A stretch of DNA of 64,000 bases from Paraglaciecola arctica BSs20135 (GTDB lineage: Bacteria; Pseudomonadota; Gammaproteobacteria; Enterobacterales; Alteromonadaceae), in assembly GCF_000314995.1 (NCBI RefSeq), contig NZ_BAEO01000055.1, forward strand, positions 186,001-250,000, in the 5' to 3' direction. Position 1 is the stretch's first letter; the number at the start of each line of letters is the position of its first letter. This document shows positions 1-8,366 of this stretch, in pieces. The notes beneath the pieces were generated by a model. The model had not been told where the DNA came from and ran no database searches. It worked only from the letters and a program-made list of their open reading frames with translations. The translations under genes were made by a program, and so were the position numbers.

Positions 1-1651
1 GGTCTGGGTTTCCAGCAAAGGGTGAGGTGCCTTGGCCACCAAAACCAGTAATACCATCATATAGATCAGTGGTTTTTGGAGTTTTAAAACCAGTACTAAC
101 CCCTCCTTTTATTGTCCAATTCTCTGACAAGGTGTAAACGGAATATAAACGTGGTGATAGGTTACTGCCAAACACATCATGATTATCATATCGAATACCA
201 GCAGTAATGGTTAATGGCTCAATGACATTCCAGTTATCTTCTACAAACAAAGCGTAAATGTTGTGCTCTTGTACACCATTAGTGGCGTTATTTTCCATTC
301 CAAATACACCGTCAAGTAATTCACCTTGGATTACTTGACCGCCAATCACTAAATTATGGTTACCTGCAAAATTAGTCACTGGAATGTCTAGACGTGCATC
401 CAATGTATATTGACTACTTTCTAGTGGACGTTGGGGTCTAGGTAAAAATGTCTGTTCAGCTAAGGCTTTGCGATCGTCTTCAGTCATGCCAGCATAATCG
501 CCTTCGCCATCATACATAGTTTGTAATAACTGACGTTCAGCAACACTTAAGGGCATAGTGCGGCCATTATTTTGTGTGTCCACATAAGCTAATGAAATAA
601 ACGAACTACCAAAATCCCAATCTGCATCGTAAGTTAATGACCACCATTGGCGATCAAATTCTTGATCGGCAGCATAACCTGCTCTAGGTGAAACTTGGCC
701 TTTAGATGCGCGCCATAATGCTTCAATATTGTCTTTTGTACCCAGCGGATAAATAATTTTACCGGAATTGATGTTGTAAGTTGGAGTGTTGTCATATTTT
801 TGATTGGAATTGTCGTAATCAAAACGAATAGTATGGGCGGTTCCTGGAGTGAAAAGTAAAGATACCCCGTATTGTTGATTAGTATTGTCTACTGTTTTAC
901 CGCCACTTCCAAAACCTAATGAACGTTCATGTACAGTTCCGTTGGGATCTATTGCTGGAGCAAACTCTGGTGACGACGCCAAACGTTCATAAACACTACC
1001 CCGTAAACTAAGCTCTAAGACATTTTCAATTAAAGGCCCCATAACAGAAAAATCTGTAGTGATATCATCACCAAATTGGTCATCAGTTTGTAAACTACGA
1101 CCAAAACTAACAGAGCCAGACCACTTACCTTCTGATTTTTTGGTAATAATGTTAATCACACCACCTAACGCATCCGCACCATATAATGTCGATGCTGGTC
1201 CACGGATCACTTCTACTCGAGCAATGGCATCCATAGGGGGGATATGCCCAAATGCATTACCACCAAAGTTATTTGGATATATGTCACCATGGTTATTTTG
1301 ACGTTTACCGTCAACTAATATCAATGAATATTCGCTGGTTAGGCCGCGCATACTAATAGAGCCTTGACCGGTTTTATCACGGCTAGTCCCAATATCTACA
1401 CCTTCCTGATATTTAATGGCATCAAGTAATGTTGTAAAAGGACGGCTACGAATATCGTCTTCCGTAATAATAGAAATACTGGCTGGAGCAGCGGTTAGTT
1501 TTTGTTCAAAACCCGTAGCAGTGATTACCATTCGTTCTAGTGACGATTTAGTTTCACTTGCCTCATTATTAGTTTCTTGTGCATTAACATTCATACCAAA
1601 TGCCATGGCAATACATGTTGCTAGGGTTTGATACTTAAACAGCTTACTCAT
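1..1651 (-). CDS. TonB-dependent outer-membrane receptor, siderophore/colicin-receptor type (3' end outside window)
   Basis: Reading down from the ATG at 1651 gives 550 open codons that run off the left edge. The product starts with a signal peptide (cleavage probably after VNA, residue 24). A plug domain follows with ERMVITATGFEQ, a QGSISMRGL segment and the diagnostic EVIRGPASTLYGADALGGV stretch, then the beginning of a beta-barrel rich in aromatic strands. Known role of the family: energised uptake of ferric siderophores, haem or similar ligands through TonB-ExbBD. The plug resembles FepA/CirA-type receptors, but the ligand cannot be read from the sequence. A Fur-like box lies about 100 bp upstream and a fur gene is divergent, so iron-repressed expression is likely. 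The C-terminal barrel is not visible. Confidence 0.93.
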   Translation of the reverse strand, partial: MSKLFKYQTLATCIAMAFGMNVNAQETNNEASETKSSLERMVITATGFEQKLTAAPASISIITEDDIRSRPFTTLLDAIKYQEGVDIGTSRDKTGQGSISMRGLTSEYSLILVDGKRQNNHGDIYPNNFGGNAFGHIPPMDAIARVEVIRGPASTLYGADALGGVINIITKKSEGKWSGSVSFGRSLQTDDQFGDDITTDFSVMGPLIENVLELSLRGSVYERLASSPEFAPAIDPNGTVHERSLGFGSGGKTVDNTNQQYGVSLLFTPGTAHTIRFDYDNSNQKYDNTPTYNINSGKIIYPLGTKDNIEALWRASKGQVSPRAGYAADQEFDRQWWSLTYDADWDFGSSFISLAYVDTQNNGRTMPLSVAERQLLQTMYDGEGDYAGMTEDDRKALAEQTFLPRPQRPLESSQYTLDARLDIPVTNFAGNHNLVIGGQVIQGELLDGVFGMENNATNGVQEHNIYALFVEDNWNVIEPLTITAGIRYDNHDVFGSNLSPRLYSVYTLSENWTIKGGVSTGFKTPKTTDLYDGITGFGGQGTSPFAGNPD

Positions 1652-1748
1652 TGAAGTTCCTTATGTGTGTTCTGTAGGTGTAAATGTTGAATTAGGAGTT
1701 TGATGTGCGGGTACTTTAAAAAACAGAATAACAAATGTCAATCTAAAT

Positions 1749-1767
1749 GATAATGATTCTTATTTAT
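1749..1767. promoter_or_regulatory. Candidate Fur box upstream of the TonB receptor
   Basis: The stretch starting GATAATGATT matches the 19-bp Fur consensus at about 13 of 19 positions, with the first nine matching exactly. It lies roughly 80-100 bp upstream of the receptor start. Assignment is by eye, supported by the receptor family and the adjacent fur gene. Confidence 0.6.
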
Positions 1768-2163
1768 GCTGTGCAATGTAAATAGTCTAGTTAAAAATAC
1801 AATTCTGGTGCACTAATACTGTGTAAGTACTTGATTTAAAATTTTATTATTTGGGTTGTGCGTGAAAAACACTTGTCTTCACACCCATCAAGAAGTTTCT
1901 GGCAAAATCAAAGTATTGATAAAGGGGAGGATTGAAGGTATTGAGCACTTATCGCGAGAGAATGTTTTACCTTCAGAAATAGCACTCAAAAAAGACGTTT
2001 CCATAATAGGTATTATCGAAGAGTGATGAATAGGCATACTTTAAGGATCCCCCCTGATTTACAAAGTGAATAATGAAATGTTACTAATCGCTCAGAAACA
2101 TGATGACTGGCCACTTAAAGGGCTAAAAAAGCAATCTGTCATTTTTTAAGATTAATTTAAATC

Positions 2164-2182
2164 GGTAATGGTAACGATTATC
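2164..2182. promoter_or_regulatory. Candidate Fur box upstream of fur
   Basis: GGTAATGGTAACGATTATC matches the 19-bp Fur consensus at 15 of 19 positions and sits about 105 bp before the fur start, so autoregulation is plausible. Confidence 0.65.
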
Positions 2183-2286
2183 ATTTGCAATTGGTGGGCA
2201 GTTGTCGTTACACTTGTCATTAATTAACCAATACCTGTGAGTCAACTCTAGCAACTGCTCAGGTTAAGAATGATGAGAGGCTTATT

Positions 2287-2712
2287 ATGGATCAAAATAG
2301 AGAACTTAAAAAAGCGGGGCTAAAAGTGACTCACCCTCGTATGTTGATCCTCGATATTTTACAAGATCCCGCTCACCAACATATCTGTGCCGATACAGTC
2401 TATAAATTGTTATTGGAAGCAAAAACTGATATTGGCTTAGCCACGGTTTACAGAGTACTCAACCAATTTGACGATGCAGGAATAGTGGAGCGTCATCATT
2501 TTGAAGGTGGCAAATCAGTATTTGAATTAAGCAACAAAAATCATCACGATCACTTAGTGTGTTTAAAATGCGGCAAAGTCATCGAATTCGAAGATGACAT
2601 AATTGAACAGTGTCAAAAAGAGATTGCCGTTAAAAATAACATGGATCTTACCCACCATAGTTTGTATTTATATGGCGAGTGCAAAGACGGTTGTAACGAG
2701 AATATTGCTTAA
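2287..2712 (+). CDS. fur: Ferric uptake regulator Fur
   Basis: The 141-residue protein has the usual Fur length and reads collinearly with E. coli Fur. It has the N-terminal winged helix (LKKAGLKVTHPRMLILDIL, then IGLATVYRVLNQFDDAGIV), the metal site HHDHLVCLKCGKVIEF and the C-terminal SLYLYGEC. It is an Fe(II)-dependent repressor of iron uptake. A GAGG ribosome site lies at a good distance before the ATG. The stop codon overlaps the ATG of the cytochrome peroxidase gene (TAATG), so the two are probably co-transcribed. Another fur copy elsewhere in the genome cannot be excluded; this one is embedded in an iron-uptake locus. Confidence 0.95.
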   Translation: MDQNRELKKAGLKVTHPRMLILDILQDPAHQHICADTVYKLLLEAKTDIGLATVYRVLNQFDDAGIVERHHFEGGKSVFELSNKNHHDHLVCLKCGKVIEFEDDIIEQCQKEIAVKNNMDLTHHSLYLYGECKDGCNENIA

Positions 2713-3843
2713 TGAAGTACCGCTTAGCCTACGGGGTCATTTTTTGTGCTGCACTTGGTTGCTCATTTTCTGTTAACAGCAAAACTTCTATTTCTGAACC
2801 GCAGCCATCACAAGCAGCCTTAGAAAATCTCGGTCAACAGATATTTTTTTGACACCCGCTTATCTGAGCCTCAAGGCCAGTCTTGTGCCAGTTGTCACAA
2901 CCCACAACATGCTTATGCACATAAAGATGTGAGTGTTTCTCCAGGGGCTACACCTAGATTACTCGGCAAACGTAATGCACCTAGCCTGAGTTATTCTAGT
3001 CTGACGCCTGCTTGGCATTTCAATAACGAAGATGAAACTTGGATCGGTGGTTTTTTTGTCGATGGCCGAGCATTAACATTAGAAGAGCAAGCTTTAGGGC
3101 CGTTACTTGATCCTCTTGAAATGGCATTACCGTCCAAGGTAATACTCGCACAGCGGATAAAGTCTGGTCCATATGCAAAGGTGCTTGAGTCACTCTATGG
3201 AACAGAGCTTTGGCAAGACAGTGACAATGTAGCAACTTTGATTGCAAAGTCTTTGGTCGCGTTTCAGTCTAGCGATAGTTTCACACCAAGATTTACCTCT
3301 AAATACGATGCTTATTTACGTGGTAAAACTCAGCTAACCCCGCAAGAAACAAGAGGTTTACAGCTATACGAAGCCGAAGATAAAGGAAATTGCGCCGCCT
3401 GTCATCAAAGCCAAATAGGTGAAAACGGCGAATGGCCGCTGTTTACTGACTTTTCTTATGACAACTTAGGTCTACCAAAAAATCCAGAATTAGCATTTTT
3501 AAAAGCAAGCGTTGAACATAACCCTTTGGGTGAAAATTTTGTTGATAGAGGTTTAGCCGACAACCCAAACATTCTTGATAGTCTTGCACAATTAGGTAAG
3601 TTTAAAGTACCTACTCTGCGTAACATCACAGTTACTGGCCCTTATATGCATAACAGTTTGTTTAGCGACTTAACTGAGGCTGTTGAATTTTATAATTCAC
3701 GAGATATCGAAGAAAAATGGTCTACCCCAGAAATAGCCGAGAATGTGAATAAAGACGAACTCGGCGATCTTAAACTGACATCACAAGAAGTCGAAGACAT
3801 AGTTGTGTTTTTAGGTACCTTAACCGATGGCTGGTCGCAATAA
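2712..3843 (+). pseudogene. Di-haem cytochrome-c peroxidase (MauG/CcpA family), frameshifted near the N-terminus
   Basis: Translation from the ATG at 2712 gives 46 residues, a signal peptide and the start of the mature protein ending GQQIFF. It then stops at TGA 2850-2852. Skipping one base in the T7 run at 2844-2850 restores the reading frame (FDTRLSEPQGQSCASCHNPQ...), which stays open to 3843. The restored product would be about 376 residues with two haem motifs, CASCH (near 2884) and CAACH (near 3391), and the family's C-terminal PYMHNSLFSDL...EFYNSRD. The family reduces hydrogen peroxide, or oxidises other substrates, in the periplasm. The break may be a real mutation, a slippage-tolerant tract or a base-calling error; only the first haem region depends on it. 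The gene overlaps fur by one base. Confidence 0.85.
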
Positions 3844-3978
3844 ATTAGCTACCTAATAAATAGTTAAACCTGTGAGGTAGGGCTGATGAAATGACTACTT
3901 CTGCATTTTTGGGAATCGATTCAAAGTCAACAGAGAAAAGCGCTTTATCAAATGGGTGATTTCCTTATCTACCTGCAT

Positions 3979-4338
3979 TTATGAAAAAGTAAGTAAATAA
4001 ATGTTAAACCGTCTCAATATCAACGTAAGTGCGAATAGGCTTATGACTGACACCACTGAGCCAGTAAAAAGTGCAGCCCAGAAACCAATACGTTCTATTA
4101 CTAAAGGAAAAATCAGGAATAATGGCAGTGTCGGTAAAACATACCAAAACGTATACCGCACATGATTAGCGATCTTTATGGTCGGCTGCCCTTCTAAGTA
4201 GAGCCAAATAACCACCAAAATAGTGACTGTTGGCAGTGCAACAAGCAACGCACCAAACTTGTCATTACGCTTAGCGACTTCAGAAACGCCAACAATAATT
4301 CCTGCGGTAAGTAGATACTTGGTAATTAACCAACCCAT
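3979..4338 (-). CDS. DUF3147-like small inner-membrane protein
   Basis: Starting at the ATG at 4338, preceded by AAAGG, the product has 119 residues and four predicted membrane helices. Signature-like segments are GWLITKYLLTAGIIVGVSEVAKR and KFGALLVALPTVTILV. I recognise it as resembling the DUF3147 family, whose function is unknown. A longer upstream start would run across the dyad at 4357-4379, so the internal ATG is preferred. It is divergent from the BlaI-type repressor gene and shares an 88-bp intergenic region with it, so it may belong to the same regulon. Confidence 0.75.
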   Translation of the reverse strand: MGWLITKYLLTAGIIVGVSEVAKRNDKFGALLVALPTVTILVVIWLYLEGQPTIKIANHVRYTFWYVLPTLPLFLIFPLVIERIGFWAALFTGSVVSVISLFALTLILRRFNIYLLTFS

Positions 4339-4356
4339 ATTTTTACCTTTAACGTT

Positions 4357-4379
4357 AAAACCGATTGCCTGTCGGTTTT
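4357..4379. promoter_or_regulatory. 23-bp dyad, candidate operator of the BlaI-type repressor
   Basis: Perfect 8-base arms AAAACCGA and TCGGTTTT are separated by TTGCCTG. The dyad lies in the divergent region between the DUF3147-like gene and the repressor gene. An almost identical dyad with the same arms and spacer length occurs at 5829-5851. Function as an operator is an inference from position and repetition. Confidence 0.6.
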
Positions 4380-4426
4380 CATTCTGGCAGTATAAACACA
4401 TGATGAAAATTAATAAAGGTCATTCT

Positions 4427-4822
4427 ATGTTTCTCGGTGAACTCGAAAAACAAGTATTGCAATATTTGTGGTCTTCGCCAGGTGTCGATGTTAAACGCGT
4501 ACATGCTGAACTTGCAAAGCAGCGCGATAGCTCACTGAATACGGTTCAAAGTGCACTAGAACGCCTTTTTAAGAAAGGATTATTAAGTCGTGAAAAGCAA
4601 GGGCACGCTTATCTATACCGTGCAGAGGTAGCAAGAAATGACTTAATCGCTAAGTTGATTGATAGCGTCGCCAGTGATTTTGTCAGCAAGGGTGAAAGTA
4701 GCTTGATTGCGGCATTTTCTTCAGTATCTACTGAAATGGATGAAGCACAACTTGACCGGCTTGAGCAGCTAATTGAGATCCAACGCCAGCAACTTAAAAA
4801 AGGCGATAGTAGTGCTGATTAG
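4427..4822 (+). CDS. BlaI/MecI/CopY-family transcriptional repressor
   Basis: From the ATG at 4427 (AAAGG six bases upstream) the product has 131 residues. The N-terminal winged helix MFLGELEKQVLQYLWSSPG...VHAELAK...SLNTVQSALERLFKKGLL...GHAYLYRA is typical of the BlaI/MecI family. The C-terminal half (SLIAAFSSVSTEMDEAQLDRLEQLIE) matches the family's dimerisation helices. Such repressors bind dyads and are inactivated through a partner membrane protease. Here the next gene is an M56 protease, and metal-efflux genes follow directly. That suggests control of metal resistance rather than beta-lactam resistance (inference). In-frame ATGs at 4400 and 4403 lack a good ribosome site. Confidence 0.88.
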   Translation: MFLGELEKQVLQYLWSSPGVDVKRVHAELAKQRDSSLNTVQSALERLFKKGLLSREKQGHAYLYRAEVARNDLIAKLIDSVASDFVSKGESSLIAAFSSVSTEMDEAQLDRLEQLIEIQRQQLKKGDSSAD

Positions 4823-4838
4823 TGATGTAGCCGTCATT

Positions 4839-5786
4839 ATGAATCTAATCACCATTGCTTTGCTTGGATTCTTTGTGGGGGCATTATTGCTAACTATCGC
4901 ATGGACTGTTTTTGGCAAACTTATCGGTTCTTATTCTATTCAGTCTCAGAAAACGTTGATTTTGACATGGGTGTTAGGTCCTTGGGTGTTAGGTCTGATG
5001 ACCATGCTTTTTTTAAGTCCGTTGTTTGAAGAAACGGCTCTATACAATTGGATGGAAAGCTTCGCGCATTGGCACCATCTTTACGTCTTTCAATTAGCCA
5101 GTTGGCATGGGGTTAGTGTTGTAGTGTTTGCCTTATTTAGCCTCGGCTTGATAGCGATTAAAGGGACACAACTTTACCGACAAAGTAACGCGATTTATAC
5201 TTTGAAGCATTTTTCGATGACTGAGGATCACGCTCAAATTCAACGAGGTGTTCAGATAATTGACAGTGATATCCCTACCGCATTTACGTCAGGATTTTTT
5301 CGACCCATCTGTTATGTTGCTAAAGGTCTGGCAGATAAACTTAACGATAAAGAACTCAATATCGTCATAGAGCATGAGTTTGCCCACGCTCGCAATAGAG
5401 ACCCGCTAACTAAACTCCTGATAGCTTTTTTATCTGCTTATTATCCGAAAAAATTAGCCCAGCTTTTAAATACAAAGTACGCGTTATTGACCGAGCATAT
5501 TGCAGATCAATCTACAGTATTACTTCACTCAGCTGAAGATGTTGCAGCGACACTTGTAAAAGTGGTCAGGTTGAATAGCGCTTCACCAAAAAATGAGTCC
5601 AACACGTCGCTGAGCTTTTTTGGTGCTGATGATATTTCTCTACGAGTGCATCAGTTGTTAACACCGACTAGAAAATCAATGCCAGTCATTGTTCTCATCG
5701 CTTTTATGGCGGTAATGCTCTGTTGCACCATAGTTGCAGTGGATGTCACTCATCATCTAGTCGAATCCGTTTTTACTCATTCTTAA
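4839..5786 (+). CDS. M56 (BlaR1-type) membrane metallopeptidase without an obvious sensor domain
   Basis: The 315-residue product has membrane helices near residues 3-22, 40-60 and 90-107 and a C-terminal one near 290-312. The zinc-protease motif HEFAH is at 179-183, within IVIEHEFAHARNRDPLTK. This is the BlaR1/MecR1 protease architecture, but the protein ends soon after the last helix. It has no room for the penicillin-binding sensor domain that makes BlaR1 about 600 residues long. Family role: cleavage or inactivation of the partner BlaI-type repressor. The ATG at 4839 has only a weak ribosome site, so translational coupling to the repressor gene (stop at 4822) is likely. The signal it senses is unknown; metal is suggested by context. 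Confidence 0.85.
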   Translation: MNLITIALLGFFVGALLLTIAWTVFGKLIGSYSIQSQKTLILTWVLGPWVLGLMTMLFLSPLFEETALYNWMESFAHWHHLYVFQLASWHGVSVVVFALFSLGLIAIKGTQLYRQSNAIYTLKHFSMTEDHAQIQRGVQIIDSDIPTAFTSGFFRPICYVAKGLADKLNDKELNIVIEHEFAHARNRDPLTKLLIAFLSAYYPKKLAQLLNTKYALLTEHIADQSTVLLHSAEDVAATLVKVVRLNSASPKNESNTSLSFFGADDISLRVHQLLTPTRKSMPVIVLIAFMAVMLCCTIVAVDVTHHLVESVFTHS

Positions 5787-5796
5787 GGAATAACAC

Positions 5797-7110
5797 ATGC
5801 AAAACTATTTAAATTTTTGCTTAATCAAAAAACCGATTGCAGCTCGGTTTTTAGTCCTAAACAAACGCTGCATTTACTTAACACTCGCTGCGGTGCTGCT
5901 GATACTACCGCAGTTAGCACATTCGCAAGAGGTGAATAATAAAGACGCACTAGATTTGTCCCAAGCGATTGGCTTTGCGCTGTCCGAGCACCCTGAAATG
6001 GCGGTGTTTATCCATCAGCGCGATGCGCTCAATGCAAGAGTAAAACAAGCTAAAGTTTTGCCCAGACCAACTATTGGGTTAACGATTGAAGATGCAATGG
6101 GAACCGGCACGCACAGCAACTTTGATGCAGCCCAAAGCACACTGAGTATCGCTTGGGTGCTTGAGCAACGTGCTATCGATAGTCGCGTGAATGTTGCTAA
6201 GAATGCAGCAACACAAGTCGATTTTGAAAGGGACATAAAAGCCTTAGATATTTCTGCACACACAGCAAAATTGTTCATTGAAGCACTGATTTTAGAGCAA
6301 CGACTACAACTAGCAAAGCTGGCTGAGCAACAGGCCGATGGTGCATTATCTGCCATAACGCGAAGAGTAAAGGCGGGTAAAAGCCTATCCATTGAACAGC
6401 TACAATCTGAAGCAGAGCTTGTACGAAGAAGTTTGGAGGTTGAAGATTTAGAGCATGAATTAGAGGCGAGTCGTTATCAGTTGGTAGCGCAGTGGGGAGG
6501 CGAACCCAATCAATATGTGCCTCAAGGCGACTTACTCGATGTCCCTGTTATCGAAAATTTATCTACTCAATTAGCCAAACTAAAAGCGCATCCAGCTCTA
6601 TTGGCATTTGCCAATCAACAACGTGTTGCGCAGTCACAAATAGAACTCGCTCGTATCGAAGCTAAACCTAAATGGCAGGTATCAGCGGGGATAAGGCGCT
6701 ATGAAAGCACCGATGATTTTGGTTTAGTTGCGAGTGTCTCAATTCCTTTTGGTAATGATGCACGCAGCTTGGGCGAGGTCCAAGTTATCCAAGCTAAACG
6801 AGCTGTATACCAAAGCCAAGCCGATGTGTTGGCACGCAAACTCAATACTCAGTTGTTCGTATTATTGCAAAATATGAAACACAGTAAACATGTTATCGAC
6901 ACGCTCACCGAGCGAGTGATCCCGTTGCTAGAAAAAGCGTCTGAAGAAGCCAGTAAGGCATATGACATAGGCCGACTTGGCTATTTAGAGTGGACGTCTA
7001 TTCGACAAGAGCTGCTAAGTACTCAAGCGCAATTGCTTGATGCATATCAGGCTATACACCTTCAACACATTGAAATTCAGCGCCTTACTGGTGCAAGCCT
7101 TTCCAATTAA
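5797..7110 (+). CDS. CzcC/CusC-type outer-membrane efflux channel (TolC family)
   Basis: The 437-residue protein has a long signal sequence ending LAHSQ, then two repeated outer-membrane-efflux domains rich in helices (ALDLSQAIGFALSEHPEM; repeated LARIEAKPKWQVSAG region). It ends with LGYLEWTSIRQELLSTQAQLLDAY, as in the CzcC/CusC subgroup. It would form the outer-membrane exit duct for the RND pump encoded downstream. AAGGA precedes the ATG. The first codons contain the second copy of the 23-bp dyad (5829-5851), so protein-coding and regulatory functions may overlap here. The next gene begins 11 bp downstream. Confidence 0.9.
   Translation: MQNYLNFCLIKKPIAARFLVLNKRCIYLTLAAVLLILPQLAHSQEVNNKDALDLSQAIGFALSEHPEMAVFIHQRDALNARVKQAKVLPRPTIGLTIEDAMGTGTHSNFDAAQSTLSIAWVLEQRAIDSRVNVAKNAATQVDFERDIKALDISAHTAKLFIEALILEQRLQLAKLAEQQADGALSAITRRVKAGKSLSIEQLQSEAELVRRSLEVEDLEHELEASRYQLVAQWGGEPNQYVPQGDLLDVPVIENLSTQLAKLKAHPALLAFANQQRVAQSQIELARIEAKPKWQVSAGIRRYESTDDFGLVASVSIPFGNDARSLGEVQVIQAKRAVYQSQADVLARKLNTQLFVLLQNMKHSKHVIDTLTERVIPLLEKASEEASKAYDIGRLGYLEWTSIRQELLSTQAQLLDAYQAIHLQHIEIQRLTGASLSN
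5829..5851. promoter_or_regulatory. Second copy of the 23-bp dyad, inside the 5' end of the czcC-like gene
   Basis: Arms AAAACCGA and TCGGTTTT (nine bases each if the flanking A and T are included) surround TTGCAGC. Arms and spacer length equal those of the dyad at 4357-4379. It is either a repressor site or an early attenuator, since the right arm ends in a short T run; the sequence alone does not decide. Confidence 0.55.
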
Positions 7111-7121
7111 GTGAGAAAAAA

Positions 7122-8357
7122 ATGAATAAACGACTCTTTATTTTTGTATTTTTGTGGCAGCTTGGAATAGCTTGTGCGCTAACACCCAATGCGGCATTGG
7201 CTGAATCGTCAGCCGTAGCAGAGGAGCCCGAGCCTGAAAAAGGCCCAAATAACGGCAGAATGTTACGAGATGGCGACTTTGCAGTTGAACTATCTATATT
7301 TGAAACAGGTGTCCCGCCCGAATTCAGAGTGTGGGTGACTCAAGATGAAAAGTCAGTTGCGCCTCAGAAAGTGCAATTAAATATCAAATTAACGCGCTTG
7401 GGTAAGCGGATTGATGACATCAACTTCAGGGCCGAAGGCGATTACCTGCGAGGCGATACGGTAATCTACGAACCACATTCGTTTGTTGTTTCTGTCAGCG
7501 CTCGTCATCAAGGTAAACCCTATACGTGGCAATATGACAATTTTGAAGGCCGCACGTTGATTCAAGATAAAGTGGCAAAAGCGATGGAAATTGATACCGA
7601 AATAGTCAGTGCTGCCAGCTTACATAAAACCATCAAAGTATACGGTAAGCTAGTGTTTCCAGCGAATGCAAAGCGTCAAATTAAAGCCCGTTTTGAAGGG
7701 GAAATCAAACAAGTGCATGTTGGCTTGGGAGATACAGTCAAAGAAGGACAGCTTTTACTCACCATCGAAAGTAACGAAAGCTTACAGTCCAATCAAATTA
7801 AAGCGCCGATTGCGGGCGTTATCACTGAACAGCTTGCCAATAGCGGCGAACAAACGGGACAGCGAATATTGCTTGAAATTACTCAGCCTAGCAAACTTAT
7901 TGCGGAGCTTGCGGTGTTCCCGATGGACTTTATGTCGGTTAAACAATCTGCTCCGGTTACCTTGATGGTTAATGGTCAGGACGCCTCAATTCCCACAGCT
8001 ATAAACGGAAATCGACTTACGATTCGAAATGATCAAGCTCGATTATTCCTTGCTGAAGTTGACAATTCCAATGCGTTATTAAGTGAAGGTACTTTTGTAT
8101 CTGCGTTAATCGAAATCGACACTTTTGATGTGCCCTTAGCAGTTAAACGCGTTGGGTTGCAGGCTTTCAGGGACTTTACCGTTGTGTATGCCAAGGTTGG
8201 CGAGCAATACGAAGTGAGAATGCTGGAACTGGGTCGTGAAGCTGGTGAATGGGTTGAGGTACTTGGCGGCATTGATGCAGGCACAGAGTACGTCACCAAT
8301 AATAGCTACATCATTAAAGCCGACATTGAAAAATCTGGCGCATCACACGACCATTAG
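7122..8357 (+). CDS. CzcB-type periplasmic membrane-fusion protein (HlyD family)
   Basis: The 411-residue product has a signal peptide (about 28 residues, ending AALAE). A CzcB-specific N-terminal beta domain follows (NNGRMLRDGDFAVELSIFETGVPPEFRVW). The lipoyl-like halves are IKARFEGEIKQVHVGLGDTVKEGQ and SNQIKAPIAGVI, then come the beta-barrel and membrane-proximal domains. It ends in a His-containing tail (SHDH). It bridges the RND pump and the outer-membrane channel. The coiled-coil hairpin between the lipoyl halves is very short, as in some heavy-metal adaptors. The gene is embedded in the operon with 11-bp and 9-bp spacers. Confidence 0.92.
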   Translation: MNKRLFIFVFLWQLGIACALTPNAALAESSAVAEEPEPEKGPNNGRMLRDGDFAVELSIFETGVPPEFRVWVTQDEKSVAPQKVQLNIKLTRLGKRIDDINFRAEGDYLRGDTVIYEPHSFVVSVSARHQGKPYTWQYDNFEGRTLIQDKVAKAMEIDTEIVSAASLHKTIKVYGKLVFPANAKRQIKARFEGEIKQVHVGLGDTVKEGQLLLTIESNESLQSNQIKAPIAGVITEQLANSGEQTGQRILLEITQPSKLIAELAVFPMDFMSVKQSAPVTLMVNGQDASIPTAINGNRLTIRNDQARLFLAEVDNSNALLSEGTFVSALIEIDTFDVPLAVKRVGLQAFRDFTVVYAKVGEQYEVRMLELGREAGEWVEVLGGIDAGTEYVTNNSYIIKADIEKSGASHDH

Positions 8358-8366
8358 GAGTAGCAC

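Larger units (their letters stand above)
1652..2286. other. Intergenic region between TonB receptor and fur
   Basis: This 635-bp divergent intergenic region holds no convincing gene. It contains two Fur-like boxes, one near each flanking gene. The stretch from about 1860 to 2110 shows short open frames without ribosome sites or recognisable protein similarity. Confidence 0.6.

Noticed and set aside
2844-2852. Programmed ribosomal frameshifting in the cytochrome peroxidase gene
   Set aside because: The T7 run could allow slippage, but there is no downstream stimulatory structure or family precedent known to me.
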